Source: Conyzicola nivalis_A
GTDB lineage: Bacteria > Actinomycetota > Actinomycetes > Actinomycetales > Microbacteriaceae
Direction: 5' to 3'
Length of the DNA stretch: 64,000 nt
Assembly (NCBI RefSeq): GCF_040548875.1
Contig: NZ_JBEPSJ010000003.1
Location: 1-64,000, forward strand
Shown here: positions 16,075 through 23,928 of the stretch, piece after piece
Numbering within the stretch: position 1 is the stretch's first letter
Layout: every line of letters starts with the position of its first letter
Notes under the pieces: generated by a model
Seen by the model: only the letters and a program-made list of their open reading frames with translations
What the model was told of the DNA's origin: nothing
Databases searched by the model: none
Translations under genes and position numbers: made by a program

Positions 16075-17639
16075 GCTTCTGCTCCACTCGCGATGAGGCC
16101 CATGATCTCGCCCACGGTGACGTCTTCGTTGGGAAGGTCGGCGACCTTGCGCCGGTCCCGCATCACGGCGATGCGGTGGCTGAGGCGCAGAACCTCCTCG
16201 AGCTCCGCCGAGATGAACACCACCGCCATCCCCTCGTCGGCGAGGCTCGAGACCAGCTTCTGGATCTCGGCCTTCGCCCCGACGTCGATGCCGCGGGTGG
16301 GCTCGTCGAGCACGAGCAGCCGCGGTGCGACGGCGAGCCAGCGGGCGAGCAGCACCTTCTGCTGGTTGCCGCCGCTCAGGTTGCGCACGAGCGCGTCGGG
16401 GTTCGCCGGGCGGATGCCGAGGGCCGAGATGTAGCTGTTCGCGAGCTCGTCCTGCCGGCGCTTCGAGATGCGGCGGAACCAGCCGCGGTCGGCCTGCAGG
16501 GCGAGCACGATGTTGTCGCGCACGCTGAGCTCCTCGACGATGCCCTCGCGCTTGCGGTCTTCGGACGAGTAGGCGATGCGGTCGCGCAGCGCGACGCGGG
16601 GTGTGCGCAGGCGCTTCCTCGTGCCGCGCACGAAGAGCTCGCCGCTGTCGGCACGGTCGGCTCCGGTGATGAGGCGGGCGATCTCGGTGCGGCCCGAGCC
16701 GAGCAGGCCGGCGAGGCCGACGACCTCGCCCTCATGGATCACAAGGTCGGTCGGCTCGACCGAGCCCTTGCGCCCGAGTCCCACCGCCTTCAGGTACGGC
16801 ACCTCCTCGGTCTCGCCCTCCACGGCGGCCGCGCGGGTCTTGTTCTCGAGACTCTCGAGAGTCGCGAGCTCTTTGCCGATCATCTTGTGCACCAGCTCGA
16901 TACGCAGGATCTCCCGGGTGAGGTACTCCCCGACGAGCGCCCCGTTGCGCAGCACCGTGAGGCGGTCGGAGATCTCGTAGACCTGGTCGAGAAAATGGGA
17001 GACGAAGAGGATGGCCACGCCGTCGTCCTTGAGCCCGCGGATGACCCGGAAGAGCTCTGATACCTCGTCGGCGTCGAGGCTCGAGGTCGGTTCATCCAGA
17101 ATCAGCACCTTCGCGTCGATGTCCGTCGCCCGGGCGATGGCCACGAGCTGCTGGACGGCGAGCGAGTGCGAGCTGAGCTGGGAGCCGGGGTCGATGTCGA
17201 GGTGCAGCCGGGCGAGCAGCTCGCCGGCGCGGTCGCGCATGGTGCGCCAGTCGATGGCGCCGAGTCGGCGGGGCTCTCGGCCGAGCATGATGTTCTCGGC
17301 GACCGACAGGTTGGGCAGCAGGTTCACCTCCTGGTAGACCGTGCTGATGCCGGCGGCCTGCGCCTGCGCCGGCCCGGAGATGACGAGCGGTTCTCCGCCG
17401 AGCGACATCGTGCCGCTGTCGATCGAGTAGACGCCGGTGAGCGCCTTGATGAGCGTCGACTTGCCCGCCCCGTTCTCGCCCATGAGCGAGTGGACCTCGC
17501 CGGGGAACATCCGGAAGCTGACCGAGTCGAGGGCCTTCACCCCCGGGAAGCTGATGGAGATGTCCTCCATCTCGATGATGGGCCTGCCGGTCGGCGCCGG
17601 GGCGTCCGTCGCCCGGCTGGTGCTGGGGGTGATCGTCAT
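16071..17639 (-). CDS. ytfR: CUT2 sugar ABC transporter ATPase with two ATP-binding domains, YtfR-like
   Basis: This 522-residue protein has two fused ABC domains, as usual in the CUT2 family. The first shows Walker A GENGAGKST and Walker B KVLILDEPTSSLDA. The second has the degenerate loop GLLGSGRTE, the signature LSGGNQQKV and LLVLDEPTRGIDVG. The ATG at 17639 is the first start that gives the normal N-terminus before EMEDISISFPG; GAGGA lies 13 bases upstream. An intercistronic hairpin lies between ytfQ and this gene. Confidence 0.92.
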   Translation of the reverse strand: MTITPSTSRATDAPAPTGRPIIEMEDISISFPGVKALDSVSFRMFPGEVHSLMGENGAGKSTLIKALTGVYSIDSGTMSLGGEPLVISGPAQAQAAGISTVYQEVNLLPNLSVAENIMLGREPRRLGAIDWRTMRDRAGELLARLHLDIDPGSQLSSHSLAVQQLVAIARATDIDAKVLILDEPTSSLDADEVSELFRVIRGLKDDGVAILFVSHFLDQVYEISDRLTVLRNGALVGEYLTREILRIELVHKMIGKELATLESLENKTRAAAVEGETEEVPYLKAVGLGRKGSVEPTDLVIHEGEVVGLAGLLGSGRTEIARLITGADRADSGELFVRGTRKRLRTPRVALRDRIAYSSEDRKREGIVEELSVRDNIVLALQADRGWFRRISKRRQDELANSYISALGIRPANPDALVRNLSGGNQQKVLLARWLAVAPRLLVLDEPTRGIDVGAKAEIQKLVSSLADEGMAVVFISAELEEVLRLSHRIAVMRDRRKVADLPNEDVTVGEIMGLIASGAEA

Positions 17640-17677
17640 TCTCTCAGCTGTCCTCTTCGTTGAGTACGTGGGATGGC

Positions 17678-17702
17678 CGGGCCCGGCGGTGTGCCGGGCC
17701 CG
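17678..17702 (-). terminator. Intercistronic hairpin after ytfQ
   Basis: CGGGCCCGGC (17678-17687) and GCCGGGCCCG (17693-17702) form a perfect 10-bp stem with a 5-base loop. It has no T-run, so it is more likely to stabilise the binding-protein mRNA or attenuate read-through than to end transcription. Confidence 0.6.
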
Positions 17703-17716
17703 ACCGATCGTGGTGC

Positions 17717-18688
17717 CTAGTACTGGCGGTCGGGCAGAGCCTCGATCGCCTGCTCCTGCGTGAAGGTAGTCTCCTCGGTCACGATCCGCTTCTCCACCGA
17801 CTCGCCCGCGGCGACCTTCTCCGCGATCTCGACGAGCTGCGGTCCGAGCAGCGGCGAGCACTCCACGATGAAGTTGATCTTGCCCTCGGAGAGCGCCGTC
17901 ATGCCGTCTTTCACGGCGTCGACCGTGACGATCTTGATGTCCTCACCGGGAACGAGCCCGGCGGCCTCGATGGCCTCGATCGCTCCGAGCCCCATGTCGT
18001 CGTTGTGCGCGTAGACGAGATCGATGTCGGGGTTCGCCTGCAGGAAGGCCTCCATGACCTGCTTGCCGCCGGCACGGGTGAAGTCGCCGGTCTGGGTCGC
18101 GATGATCTCGAACTTCGGGTCGGTCACCTTGTTGCGGAAGCCCTCGGCCCGGTCGTTCGCCGGAGCGGCGCCCGTCGTGCCCTGCAGCTCGACGATGTTG
18201 ACCTTGTCGGCGTCGGCGAACTCGGTGTTGACCCAGTCGCCGGCCTTCTCGCCCTCGAGGATGAAGTCGGATCCGAGGAACGACTCGTACAGCGACTCGT
18301 CTTCGGAGTCGACCGAGCGGTCGGTGAGCACGACGGGGATGCCGGCGTCTTTCGCTTCCTTCAGCACGGTGTCCCACCCCGACTCGACGACGGGCGAGAA
18401 GGCGATCACGTCGACCTGCTGCTGGATGAACGAGCGGATGGCCTTGATCTGGTTCTCCTGCTTGCCCTGGGCGTCGGAGAATTTCAGTTCGATACCGGCG
18501 TCTTCGAACGCACCCTGGATCGACTTGGTGTTCGCGGTGCGCCAGCCGCTCTCGGCGCCGACCTGCGAGAAGCCGACGATGAGGTCTTCGCTGCCGCCGG
18601 CACCGCCGCCGCCATCGTCACCTCCCGCGCATCCCGTGAGAGCTACGAGCATCGCGCCGACCGCCGCGATTCCAATGAGTTTCTTCAT
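17717..18688 (-). CDS. ytfQ: Periplasmic-type sugar-binding lipoprotein, YtfQ-like
   Basis: This 323-residue protein is a type I periplasmic-binding-fold lipoprotein with the signal peptide ending in ALTGC (Cys20). The mature part starts LIVGFSQVGAESGWRTANTKS, close to the hexofuranose-binding protein YtfQ. It would bind a furanose sugar for the two permeases and the ATPase encoded downstream. Next to arabinose genes, arabinofuranose released from arabinan or arabinoxylan is as plausible as galactofuranose; the sequence does not decide. A LacI-type operator lies 95-108 bases upstream of the start. Confidence 0.87.
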   Translation of the reverse strand: MKKLIGIAAVGAMLVALTGCAGGDDGGGGAGGSEDLIVGFSQVGAESGWRTANTKSIQGAFEDAGIELKFSDAQGKQENQIKAIRSFIQQQVDVIAFSPVVESGWDTVLKEAKDAGIPVVLTDRSVDSEDESLYESFLGSDFILEGEKAGDWVNTEFADADKVNIVELQGTTGAAPANDRAEGFRNKVTDPKFEIIATQTGDFTRAGGKQVMEAFLQANPDIDLVYAHNDDMGLGAIEAIEAAGLVPGEDIKIVTVDAVKDGMTALSEGKINFIVECSPLLGPQLVEIAEKVAAGESVEKRIVTEETTFTQEQAIEALPDRQY

Positions 18689-18782
18689 CGAACTAAACCT
18701 CCTTGTTCAGTGTTCCGAGCCGCGTGGTCACTGCCACACGCGGGATGCACCCGGCAAACCAGTCCGTTCTGGTTGGTTGAGA

Positions 18783-18796
18783 TGTTAGCGTTCACA
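18783..18796 (-). promoter_or_regulatory. LacI-type operator in front of ytfQ
   Basis: TGTTAGCGTTCACA matches its reverse complement at 10 of 14 positions and has a central CG. It resembles TGTGACCGTTCACA at the araB promoter and TGTGTACGTTCACA in front of the araR-like gene, which fits the two paralogous LacI regulators. Confidence 0.5.
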
Positions 18797-18819
18797 ATTG
18801 GCGCTCGACAACGGCGCAG

Positions 18820-18837
18820 GGTAACGGTTGGGTAACG
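18820..18837. promoter_or_regulatory. GTAACG direct repeat, copy 1
   Basis: GGTAACGGTTGGGTAACG holds two GTAACG half-sites that start 11 bases apart, one helical turn. A near-identical copy lies 198 bases away at 19018-19035. Direct repeats with this spacing are typical of OmpR-type response regulators; the binder is unknown. Confidence 0.45.
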
Positions 18838-19017
18838 AGAAGGGGCTTCTCGCCCGTCATGGCGGGGTTCCACCACGCCGGGGTCGGGTGGGCGGATGCC
18901 TCGGCTCGGGTCATCCGCCCGTGAATGTGAGGGTTCTCAACGGGCACCCACCCGGCCGGTCCGCGCGCGGGGCCACCGAGTGCGGAAGAGTCGCGGCCCG
19001 CAACCCCCCGCCATTTC

Positions 19018-19035
19018 GGTAACGATTGCGTAACG
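19018..19035. promoter_or_regulatory. GTAACG direct repeat, copy 2
   Basis: GGTAACGATTGCGTAACG matches copy 1 at 16 of 18 positions. It lies about 90 bases upstream of the M28 peptidase start. Confidence 0.45.
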
Positions 19036-19124
19036 TTCATGGCCGTTCGGTGGGCCATGCGGAAGCCTCGCTTGGGTAGAGGGTGTGCCCTATTCGGGGG
19101 GCCTGCCCGGAATAGGGAGACATC

Positions 19125-20660
19125 GTGCGAGGAAAAGCAACGCTGCTTGCCGGCCTGGTTGTCGCGGCGGTAGCAATTCCGTCGACCGCCGCTCTGGCGA
19201 TCGACGACATCAATACGAACAAGCTCGAGAAGGCCGTGACGGTCAACGGCATCCTGCAACACGAGAGGGTGTTCCAACGCATCGCCAACAACAACGGCGG
19301 AACGCGCGCCTCCGGAACGCCGGGCTACGACGCCTCGGCGGCCTATGTGATGCAGAAGCTCACGGCAGCCGGCTACGAGGTGTCGACGCAGGAATTCGAG
19401 TTCCCGTTCTACCAGGAGCTCGGCGAGTCAGTGCTGACTCAGGTCTCCCCCGTCGCCGGCGACATCGAATCGGCGACGCTCGAGTACTCGGGCAGCGGCG
19501 ACGTGACCGGCGTGATCGTGCCGGCCGGGGGCATCGTGATCCCCGCGACCCCGACGCCCAGTTCGGCCTCGGGCTGCGCGCCGGGCGACTTCGTGCCGGC
19601 GTCGGCGACAGACCCCCAGGTGGCGCTGATCCAGCGCGGCACGTGCGACTTCGCCGTCAAGGTGGCGAACGCCGTGGCCGCGGGCTACGACGCCGCGGTG
19701 ATCTTCAACGAGGGCAACCCGGGTCGCACCGAACTGCTCACAGGGGTGACGCTGGGCGGACCGGTTGCGGTGCCGGTGGTCGGCATCAGCTACGCCGACG
19801 GAGTGGCCCTCTACGAGGCCGCACAGACCGAGCCCGTCACTGTGAGCGTGAGCACCGACACCCTGTCGGAGACCCGCACCACGGTGAACGTCCTGGCGGA
19901 CTCCCCCAAGGGCGACCCGAACAGGGTCGTCGTGGTCGGGGCACACCTCGACTCCGTGCTCGAGGGACCGGGCATCAACGACAACGGCAGCGGGTCGGCG
20001 ACGATCCTGGAGACCGCCATCCAGCTCGCCAAGGAGGGCAAGAAGCAGCAACAGCAGGTGCGCTTCGCCTTCTGGGGCGCCGAGGAGAACGGTCTGCTCG
20101 GGTCGGAGTACTACGTCGCGAACCTGAGCGACGACGAGCTGGCGACCATCTACGCGAACCTCAACTTCGACATGCTCGGTTCTCCGAACTACGTGCGGTT
20201 CGTCTACGACGGCGACGGATCCGACGACCCCGACGGCCTCTCGGGCCCTCCCGGATCGGCGCAGATCGAGTCGATCTTCACGAACTACTTCGCGGGCAAG
20301 GGACTCGAGACCGAGCCGACGGCCTTCGACGGACGGTCTGACTACGGACCGTTCATCGCGGCGGGCATCCCCGCCGGCGGCCTGTTCAGCGGAGCCGAGG
20401 GGATCAAGACCGAGGAGGAGGCCGCGATCTACGGCGGCACCGCGGGAGAACCGTACGACCCGTGCTACCACCAGGCCTGCGACGACATCACCAACCTCAA
20501 CACCGCCGCGCTGAACGAGCTCGGCGATGCGGTGGCGCACTCCGTGGGAACCCTCGCTCGCACCAAGACCGGGTTCTTCGAGGACGGCAGCCGCATGGCC
20601 GTCGGACCCACGCTGACCGCCGAGAGCTTCGACTACGTCGGAAGCCACCTGCGGCGCTAG
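19125..20660 (+). CDS. Secreted M28 family zinc aminopeptidase with PA domain
   Basis: This 511-residue protein has a Sec signal peptide (MRGKATLLAGLVVAAVAIPS in outline, cleavage near ALA), a PA insertion (about residues 115-240, with ALIQRGTCDFAVKVANA) and an M28 peptidase domain. The zinc-ligand motifs are GAHLDS (His274), GINDNGSG (Asp286), AEENGLLGSE, NFDMLG and CYHQACDD. This is the architecture of Streptomyces aminopeptidases that release N-terminal residues from peptides outside the cell. The GTG start at 19125 is supported by AGGGAGA six bases upstream. It stands alone between two sugar importers, and a link to them is not evident. Confidence 0.92.
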   Translation: MRGKATLLAGLVVAAVAIPSTAALAIDDINTNKLEKAVTVNGILQHERVFQRIANNNGGTRASGTPGYDASAAYVMQKLTAAGYEVSTQEFEFPFYQELGESVLTQVSPVAGDIESATLEYSGSGDVTGVIVPAGGIVIPATPTPSSASGCAPGDFVPASATDPQVALIQRGTCDFAVKVANAVAAGYDAAVIFNEGNPGRTELLTGVTLGGPVAVPVVGISYADGVALYEAAQTEPVTVSVSTDTLSETRTTVNVLADSPKGDPNRVVVVGAHLDSVLEGPGINDNGSGSATILETAIQLAKEGKKQQQQVRFAFWGAEENGLLGSEYYVANLSDDELATIYANLNFDMLGSPNYVRFVYDGDGSDDPDGLSGPPGSAQIESIFTNYFAGKGLETEPTAFDGRSDYGPFIAAGIPAGGLFSGAEGIKTEEEAAIYGGTAGEPYDPCYHQACDDITNLNTAALNELGDAVAHSVGTLARTKTGFFEDGSRMAVGPTLTAESFDYVGSHLRR

Positions 20661-20680
20661 CAGCACGCACAGCACACGAG

Positions 20681-20709
20681 GCCCCGCCCGTCGTCACGAC
20701 GGGCGGGGC
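20681..20709 (+). terminator. Terminator hairpin after the M28 peptidase gene
   Basis: GCCCCGCCCGTCG (20681-20693) and CGACGGGCGGGGC (20697-20709) form a perfect 13-bp stem with a TCA loop, 20 bases after the stop. There is no clear T-run, which is common in high-GC actinobacteria. Confidence 0.7.
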
Positions 20710-21007
20710 TCCGTGTGTTTCCGGTGTTGCGGGCGCGGCGGCCTCCGTGGCTTCTGCGGGGTTCGGGGACGAATGCCGGTGGGCGCGCAGGCGCAGTCGT
20801 CCCGAGATAGCGCGGAAGCCGCGGTCGTCACCGCGGCCGGCGTTGCCTGCGGGCCGCGCCGGGCGCATCCGCTCGCTCCGGAGCCCGTGCGCCGGCTGAC
20901 CCGCACCTTCCGCGCCATCGCGGTACGCGCGCTACGTCTCGAGCTGTGGCGCTCGTACCGGACTGGCGCGCACACCGCCCCGCGCGGCCTCGCGCCCTCC
21001 CCAACGC
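20710..21007. other. Gene-free stretch between two terminators
   Basis: No gene is supported here. The stretch is bounded by two hairpins with nearly the same stem sequence and includes a family B palindrome (20766-20821). The rest is plain GC-rich sequence without a motif I recognise. Confidence 0.6.
20766..20821. repeat. Interspersed repeat (family B), second copy
   Basis: GGGACGA (20766-20772) and TCGTCCC (20797-20803) are inverted repeats, and GCAGTCGTCCCG is followed by a flank ending in GAAGCCG as at 6166-6222. The interior differs between the two copies. Confidence 0.55.
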
Positions 21008-21046
21008 AGAAGCCCCGCCCGTCGGACGTCGACGGGCGGGGCTTCT
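21008..21046 (-). terminator. Terminator hairpin after gguB
   Basis: AGAAGCCCCGCCCGTCG (21008-21024) and its exact reverse complement (21030-21046) form a 17-bp stem with a 5-base loop, 16 bases past the gguB stop on the minus strand. The central 12 stem bases are the same as in the terminator at 20681-20709. Confidence 0.75.
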
Positions 21047-21062
21047 CGTTCTGACTGGCTGC

Positions 21063-22274
21063 CTAGCGGCCGCCGGAGCGGCGCTTGTTGAACACGTCGA
21101 AGGCGACGGCGAGGAGCAGCACGAGACCCTTCACGGTCTGCTGCCACTCGATGCCGATGCCGAGGATCGACATACCGTTGTTCAGCACACCGATGATCAG
21201 ACCACCGATGATCGCTCCGCCGATGGTGCCGACGCCGCCCTGGACCGCGGCGCCACCGATGAACGCGGCTGAGATGGCCTCGAGCTCGAAACCGTCACCC
21301 GCCTTCGGCCCGGCGAGGTTGAGTCGTGCGGTGAACACGAGGCCCGCGAGGGCCGCGAGGAAGCCCATGTTGACGAAGATGAAGAAGTCGACCTTCTTCG
21401 TCTTGACACCGGAGAGCTCCGCTGCGTGGCGGTTGCCGCCGATCGCGTAGATGTGGCGGCCGAAGACGCTGCGGTTCGTGACGATGCCGTAGACCAGCAC
21501 GAGCACGGCCAGGATGATCAGCGTGACCGGGATGCCCTTGAAGCTGGCGAGCGCCCACGAGATCGCGAAGATCGCGACCGAGACGAGTGCGAGCTTGCCG
21601 ACGAACCAGCCGAGCGGCTCCACTTCCTGCGCGTAGCTCTTGCGTCCGGAGCGGGTGCGCAGCTGCTGGATGACGAAGGCGATGATCGCGATGACGCCGA
21701 TGCCGAGCGTGAACGGGTCGACCTCGAACTCGCCGAAAAGGTCGGTGAGGAATCCGTTGCCCAGCGCTCGGTAGCCCTCGGGGAACGAGCCGATGTTCGT
21801 GTTGCCGAGCACCACGAGCGCGAGCCCGCGGAAGATCAGCATGCCCGCGAGCGTCACGATGAACGCCGGTATGCCCACGTAGGCGATCCAGTACCCCTGC
21901 CAGGCTCCCACGGCCGCGCCGATGATCAGCGAGAGCACGATGGCGACCCACCACTCGAAGCCCGCGTCGCGGATCAGCACGCCGGAGACGGCGCCGATGA
22001 ACGCGGCGACCGAGCCGACCGACAGGTCGATGTGGCCGGCGACGATCACCATCACCATTCCGATCGCGAGGATCAGGATGTACCCGTTCTGCACGATCAG
22101 GTTCGAGATGTTCTGCGGCCGCAGCAGGATGCCGTCGGTGAGGATCTGGAACAGCACGACCACGGCGATGAGCGCGAGGAAGATGCCGTTCTTGCCGAGG
22201 TCGGTGGCGATGTGGCTCAGCGACGAACCGAGCTTGCTCACCGGCCGGGTAAGCGTTGTGTTCTTGTCAGTCAT
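21063..22274 (-). CDS. gguB: CUT2 sugar permease, GguB/XylH-type
   Basis: This 403-residue membrane protein is an RbsC-family permease with the motif AGHIDLSVGSVAAFIG and a hydrophilic insert (IQQLRTRSGRKSYAQEVEPL, about residues 200-220) typical of the longer XylH/GguB branch. It would form the channel of an aldopentose or galactose importer together with the ATPase and ChvE-like protein encoded upstream. Thirty bases separate it from gguA. A strong hairpin follows its stop. Confidence 0.9.
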   Translation of the reverse strand: MTDKNTTLTRPVSKLGSSLSHIATDLGKNGIFLALIAVVVLFQILTDGILLRPQNISNLIVQNGYILILAIGMVMVIVAGHIDLSVGSVAAFIGAVSGVLIRDAGFEWWVAIVLSLIIGAAVGAWQGYWIAYVGIPAFIVTLAGMLIFRGLALVVLGNTNIGSFPEGYRALGNGFLTDLFGEFEVDPFTLGIGVIAIIAFVIQQLRTRSGRKSYAQEVEPLGWFVGKLALVSVAIFAISWALASFKGIPVTLIILAVLVLVYGIVTNRSVFGRHIYAIGGNRHAAELSGVKTKKVDFFIFVNMGFLAALAGLVFTARLNLAGPKAGDGFELEAISAAFIGGAAVQGGVGTIGGAIIGGLIIGVLNNGMSILGIGIEWQQTVKGLVLLLAVAFDVFNKRRSGGR

Positions 22275-22304
22275 TGGGATCTCTCCTTGAACAACTAGCC
22301 GCGG

Positions 22305-23834
22305 CTAGCTGGGCTTTTCCATGGTCATGAGCTTGATGAGGGACTCGGGGTTGGCCTCCGCGATGGGAAGCTCGCCCGTGATGGTGCCCTCGGAGAGGGC
22401 GTAGATGCGGTCGCAGATGCCGAGCAGCTCCGGCAGCTCCGAGGAGATGACGATGATGCCCTTGCCGGCCGCGGCCAGCCGGTTGATGATCGTGTAGATC
22501 TCGTACTTCGCACCCACGTCGATGCCGCGGGTGGGCTCGTCGAGGATGAGCACGTCGGGATCCGAGTAGATCCACTTGCTCAGCACGACCTTCTGCTGGT
22601 TTCCGCCCGAGAGCTTGCCGGTCTTGGCGAGCACCGTCGGCGCCTTGATGTTCATGCTGGTGCGGTATTCGTTCGCGACCTTGAACTCTTCGTTGTCGTC
22701 GACCAGGCCGCCGCGGACGAGCTTGCCGAGCGATGCCATCGAGATGTTGCGCTTGATGTCCTCGATGAGGTTCAGCCCGAAGGTCTTGCGGTCCTCCGTG
22801 GCGTAGGCGAGACCGTTCTCGATCGCCTCCGACACCGTGCGGGTCTTGATCTCCGTGCCGTTCTTGAACACCTTGCCCGAGATACGCGAGCCGTAGCTGC
22901 GCCCGAACAGGCTCATCGCGAACTCGGTGCGACCGGCGCCCATGAGCCCGGCGATACCGACGATCTCACCGCGGCGAACGTTGATGTTGACGTTGTCGAC
23001 GATGACACGGGTCGGGTCCTGCGGATGATGCGCCGTCCAGTTCTCGACGCGGAGGATCTCGTCGCCGATGTGCGGCGTGTGGTCGGGATACCGGTGCTCG
23101 AGGTCGCGGCCGACCATGTCCTTGATGATGCGCTCTTCGGTCACATCCGCCTTGGCGATCGTCTCGATCGTCTTGCCGTCGCGGATGACCGTCACCGTGT
23201 CGGAGATCTTCTTGATCTCGTTCAGCTTGTGGGAAATGATGATCGACGTGATGCCCTGTTCCTTGAGGTGCATCATCAGGTCGAGCAGGTGGGCGGAGTC
23301 CTCGTCGTTCAGGGCAGCGGTGGGCTCGTCGAGGATGAGCAGCTTGACCTCCTTCGAGAGCGCCTTGGCAATCTCGACGAGCTGCTGCTTGCCCACTCCG
23401 ATGTCCATGACCTTGGTCGTGGGGTTCTCGCGCAGGCCGACCCGGGCGAGCAGCTTGGCCGCCTCCTGGTTCGACTTGTTCCAGTCGATGAGGCCGAGCG
23501 GGCCCTTGACCTCGTTGTTGAGGAAGATGTTCTCGGCGATCGACAGGTAGGGGCTCAGGGCGAGCTCCTGGTGGATGATGACGATGCCCTTGGCTTCGCT
23601 GTCACGGATGTCGCGGAATTCGACTGTCTCGTTCTCGAAGACGATGTCGCCCTCGTAAGTACCGTGCGGGTATACGCCGGACAGCACCTTCATAAGCGTG
23701 GATTTTCCCGCGCCGTTCTCGCCGCAGATTGCGTGGATCTCGCCTCGAGCCACCTCGAGGGTGACGTCCTGCAGGGCTTTCACGCCGGGAAAGGTCTTGG
23801 TTATCGACCGCATTTCCAGGATATTCGTGGTCAC
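22305..23834 (-). CDS. gguA: CUT2 sugar ABC transporter ATPase, GguA/XylG-type
   Basis: This protein of about 509 residues carries two ABC domains. Walker A is GENGAGKST and Walker B LLILDEPTAALND in the first; the second has GLMGAGRTE, the signature LSGGNQQKV and VLILDEPTRGIDVG. The GTG at 23834 gives the family-typical N-terminus before LEMRSITKTFPG; the upstream extension of 24 residues is not family-like and overlaps the intercistronic hairpin region. It powers the importer with the adjacent ChvE-like and GguB-like proteins. The exact start is the only doubt. Confidence 0.9.
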   Translation of the reverse strand: MTTNILEMRSITKTFPGVKALQDVTLEVARGEIHAICGENGAGKSTLMKVLSGVYPHGTYEGDIVFENETVEFRDIRDSEAKGIVIIHQELALSPYLSIAENIFLNNEVKGPLGLIDWNKSNQEAAKLLARVGLRENPTTKVMDIGVGKQQLVEIAKALSKEVKLLILDEPTAALNDEDSAHLLDLMMHLKEQGITSIIISHKLNEIKKISDTVTVIRDGKTIETIAKADVTEERIIKDMVGRDLEHRYPDHTPHIGDEILRVENWTAHHPQDPTRVIVDNVNINVRRGEIVGIAGLMGAGRTEFAMSLFGRSYGSRISGKVFKNGTEIKTRTVSEAIENGLAYATEDRKTFGLNLIEDIKRNISMASLGKLVRGGLVDDNEEFKVANEYRTSMNIKAPTVLAKTGKLSGGNQQKVVLSKWIYSDPDVLILDEPTRGIDVGAKYEIYTIINRLAAAGKGIIVISSELPELLGICDRIYALSEGTITGELPIAEANPESLIKLMTMEKPS

Positions 23835-23876
23835 TGTGTGTGCCGGCTTCCTTGAGCTCGTGTGAAGAAATGGGGT

Positions 23877-23910
23877 GCCGGTGCCGGGGAGCACGCTCCC
23901 CGGCACCGGC
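23877..23910 (-). terminator. Intercistronic hairpin after chvE
   Basis: GCCGGTGCCGGGGAG (23877-23891) pairs perfectly with CTCCCCGGCACCGGC (23896-23910) around a 4-base loop. It lies between the chvE stop and the gguA start, 18 bases past the stop, without a T-run. It may stabilise the binding-protein message or reduce read-through. Confidence 0.7.
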
Positions 23911-23928
23911 AGTGCTTAGATCAGCGGA

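Larger units (their letters stand above)
18689..19124. other. Gene-free divergent region between ytfQ and the M28 peptidase gene
   Basis: No credible gene is visible. The stretch holds a LacI-type operator (18783-18796), two copies of a GTAACG direct-repeat motif (18820-18837 and 19018-19035), and an inverted repeat with GGGCGGATG and CATCCGCCC arms (about 18890-18922). Just before the peptidase start, CCCTATTC and GAATAGGG (about 19087-19117) can pair across the ribosome binding site. Confidence 0.6.
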
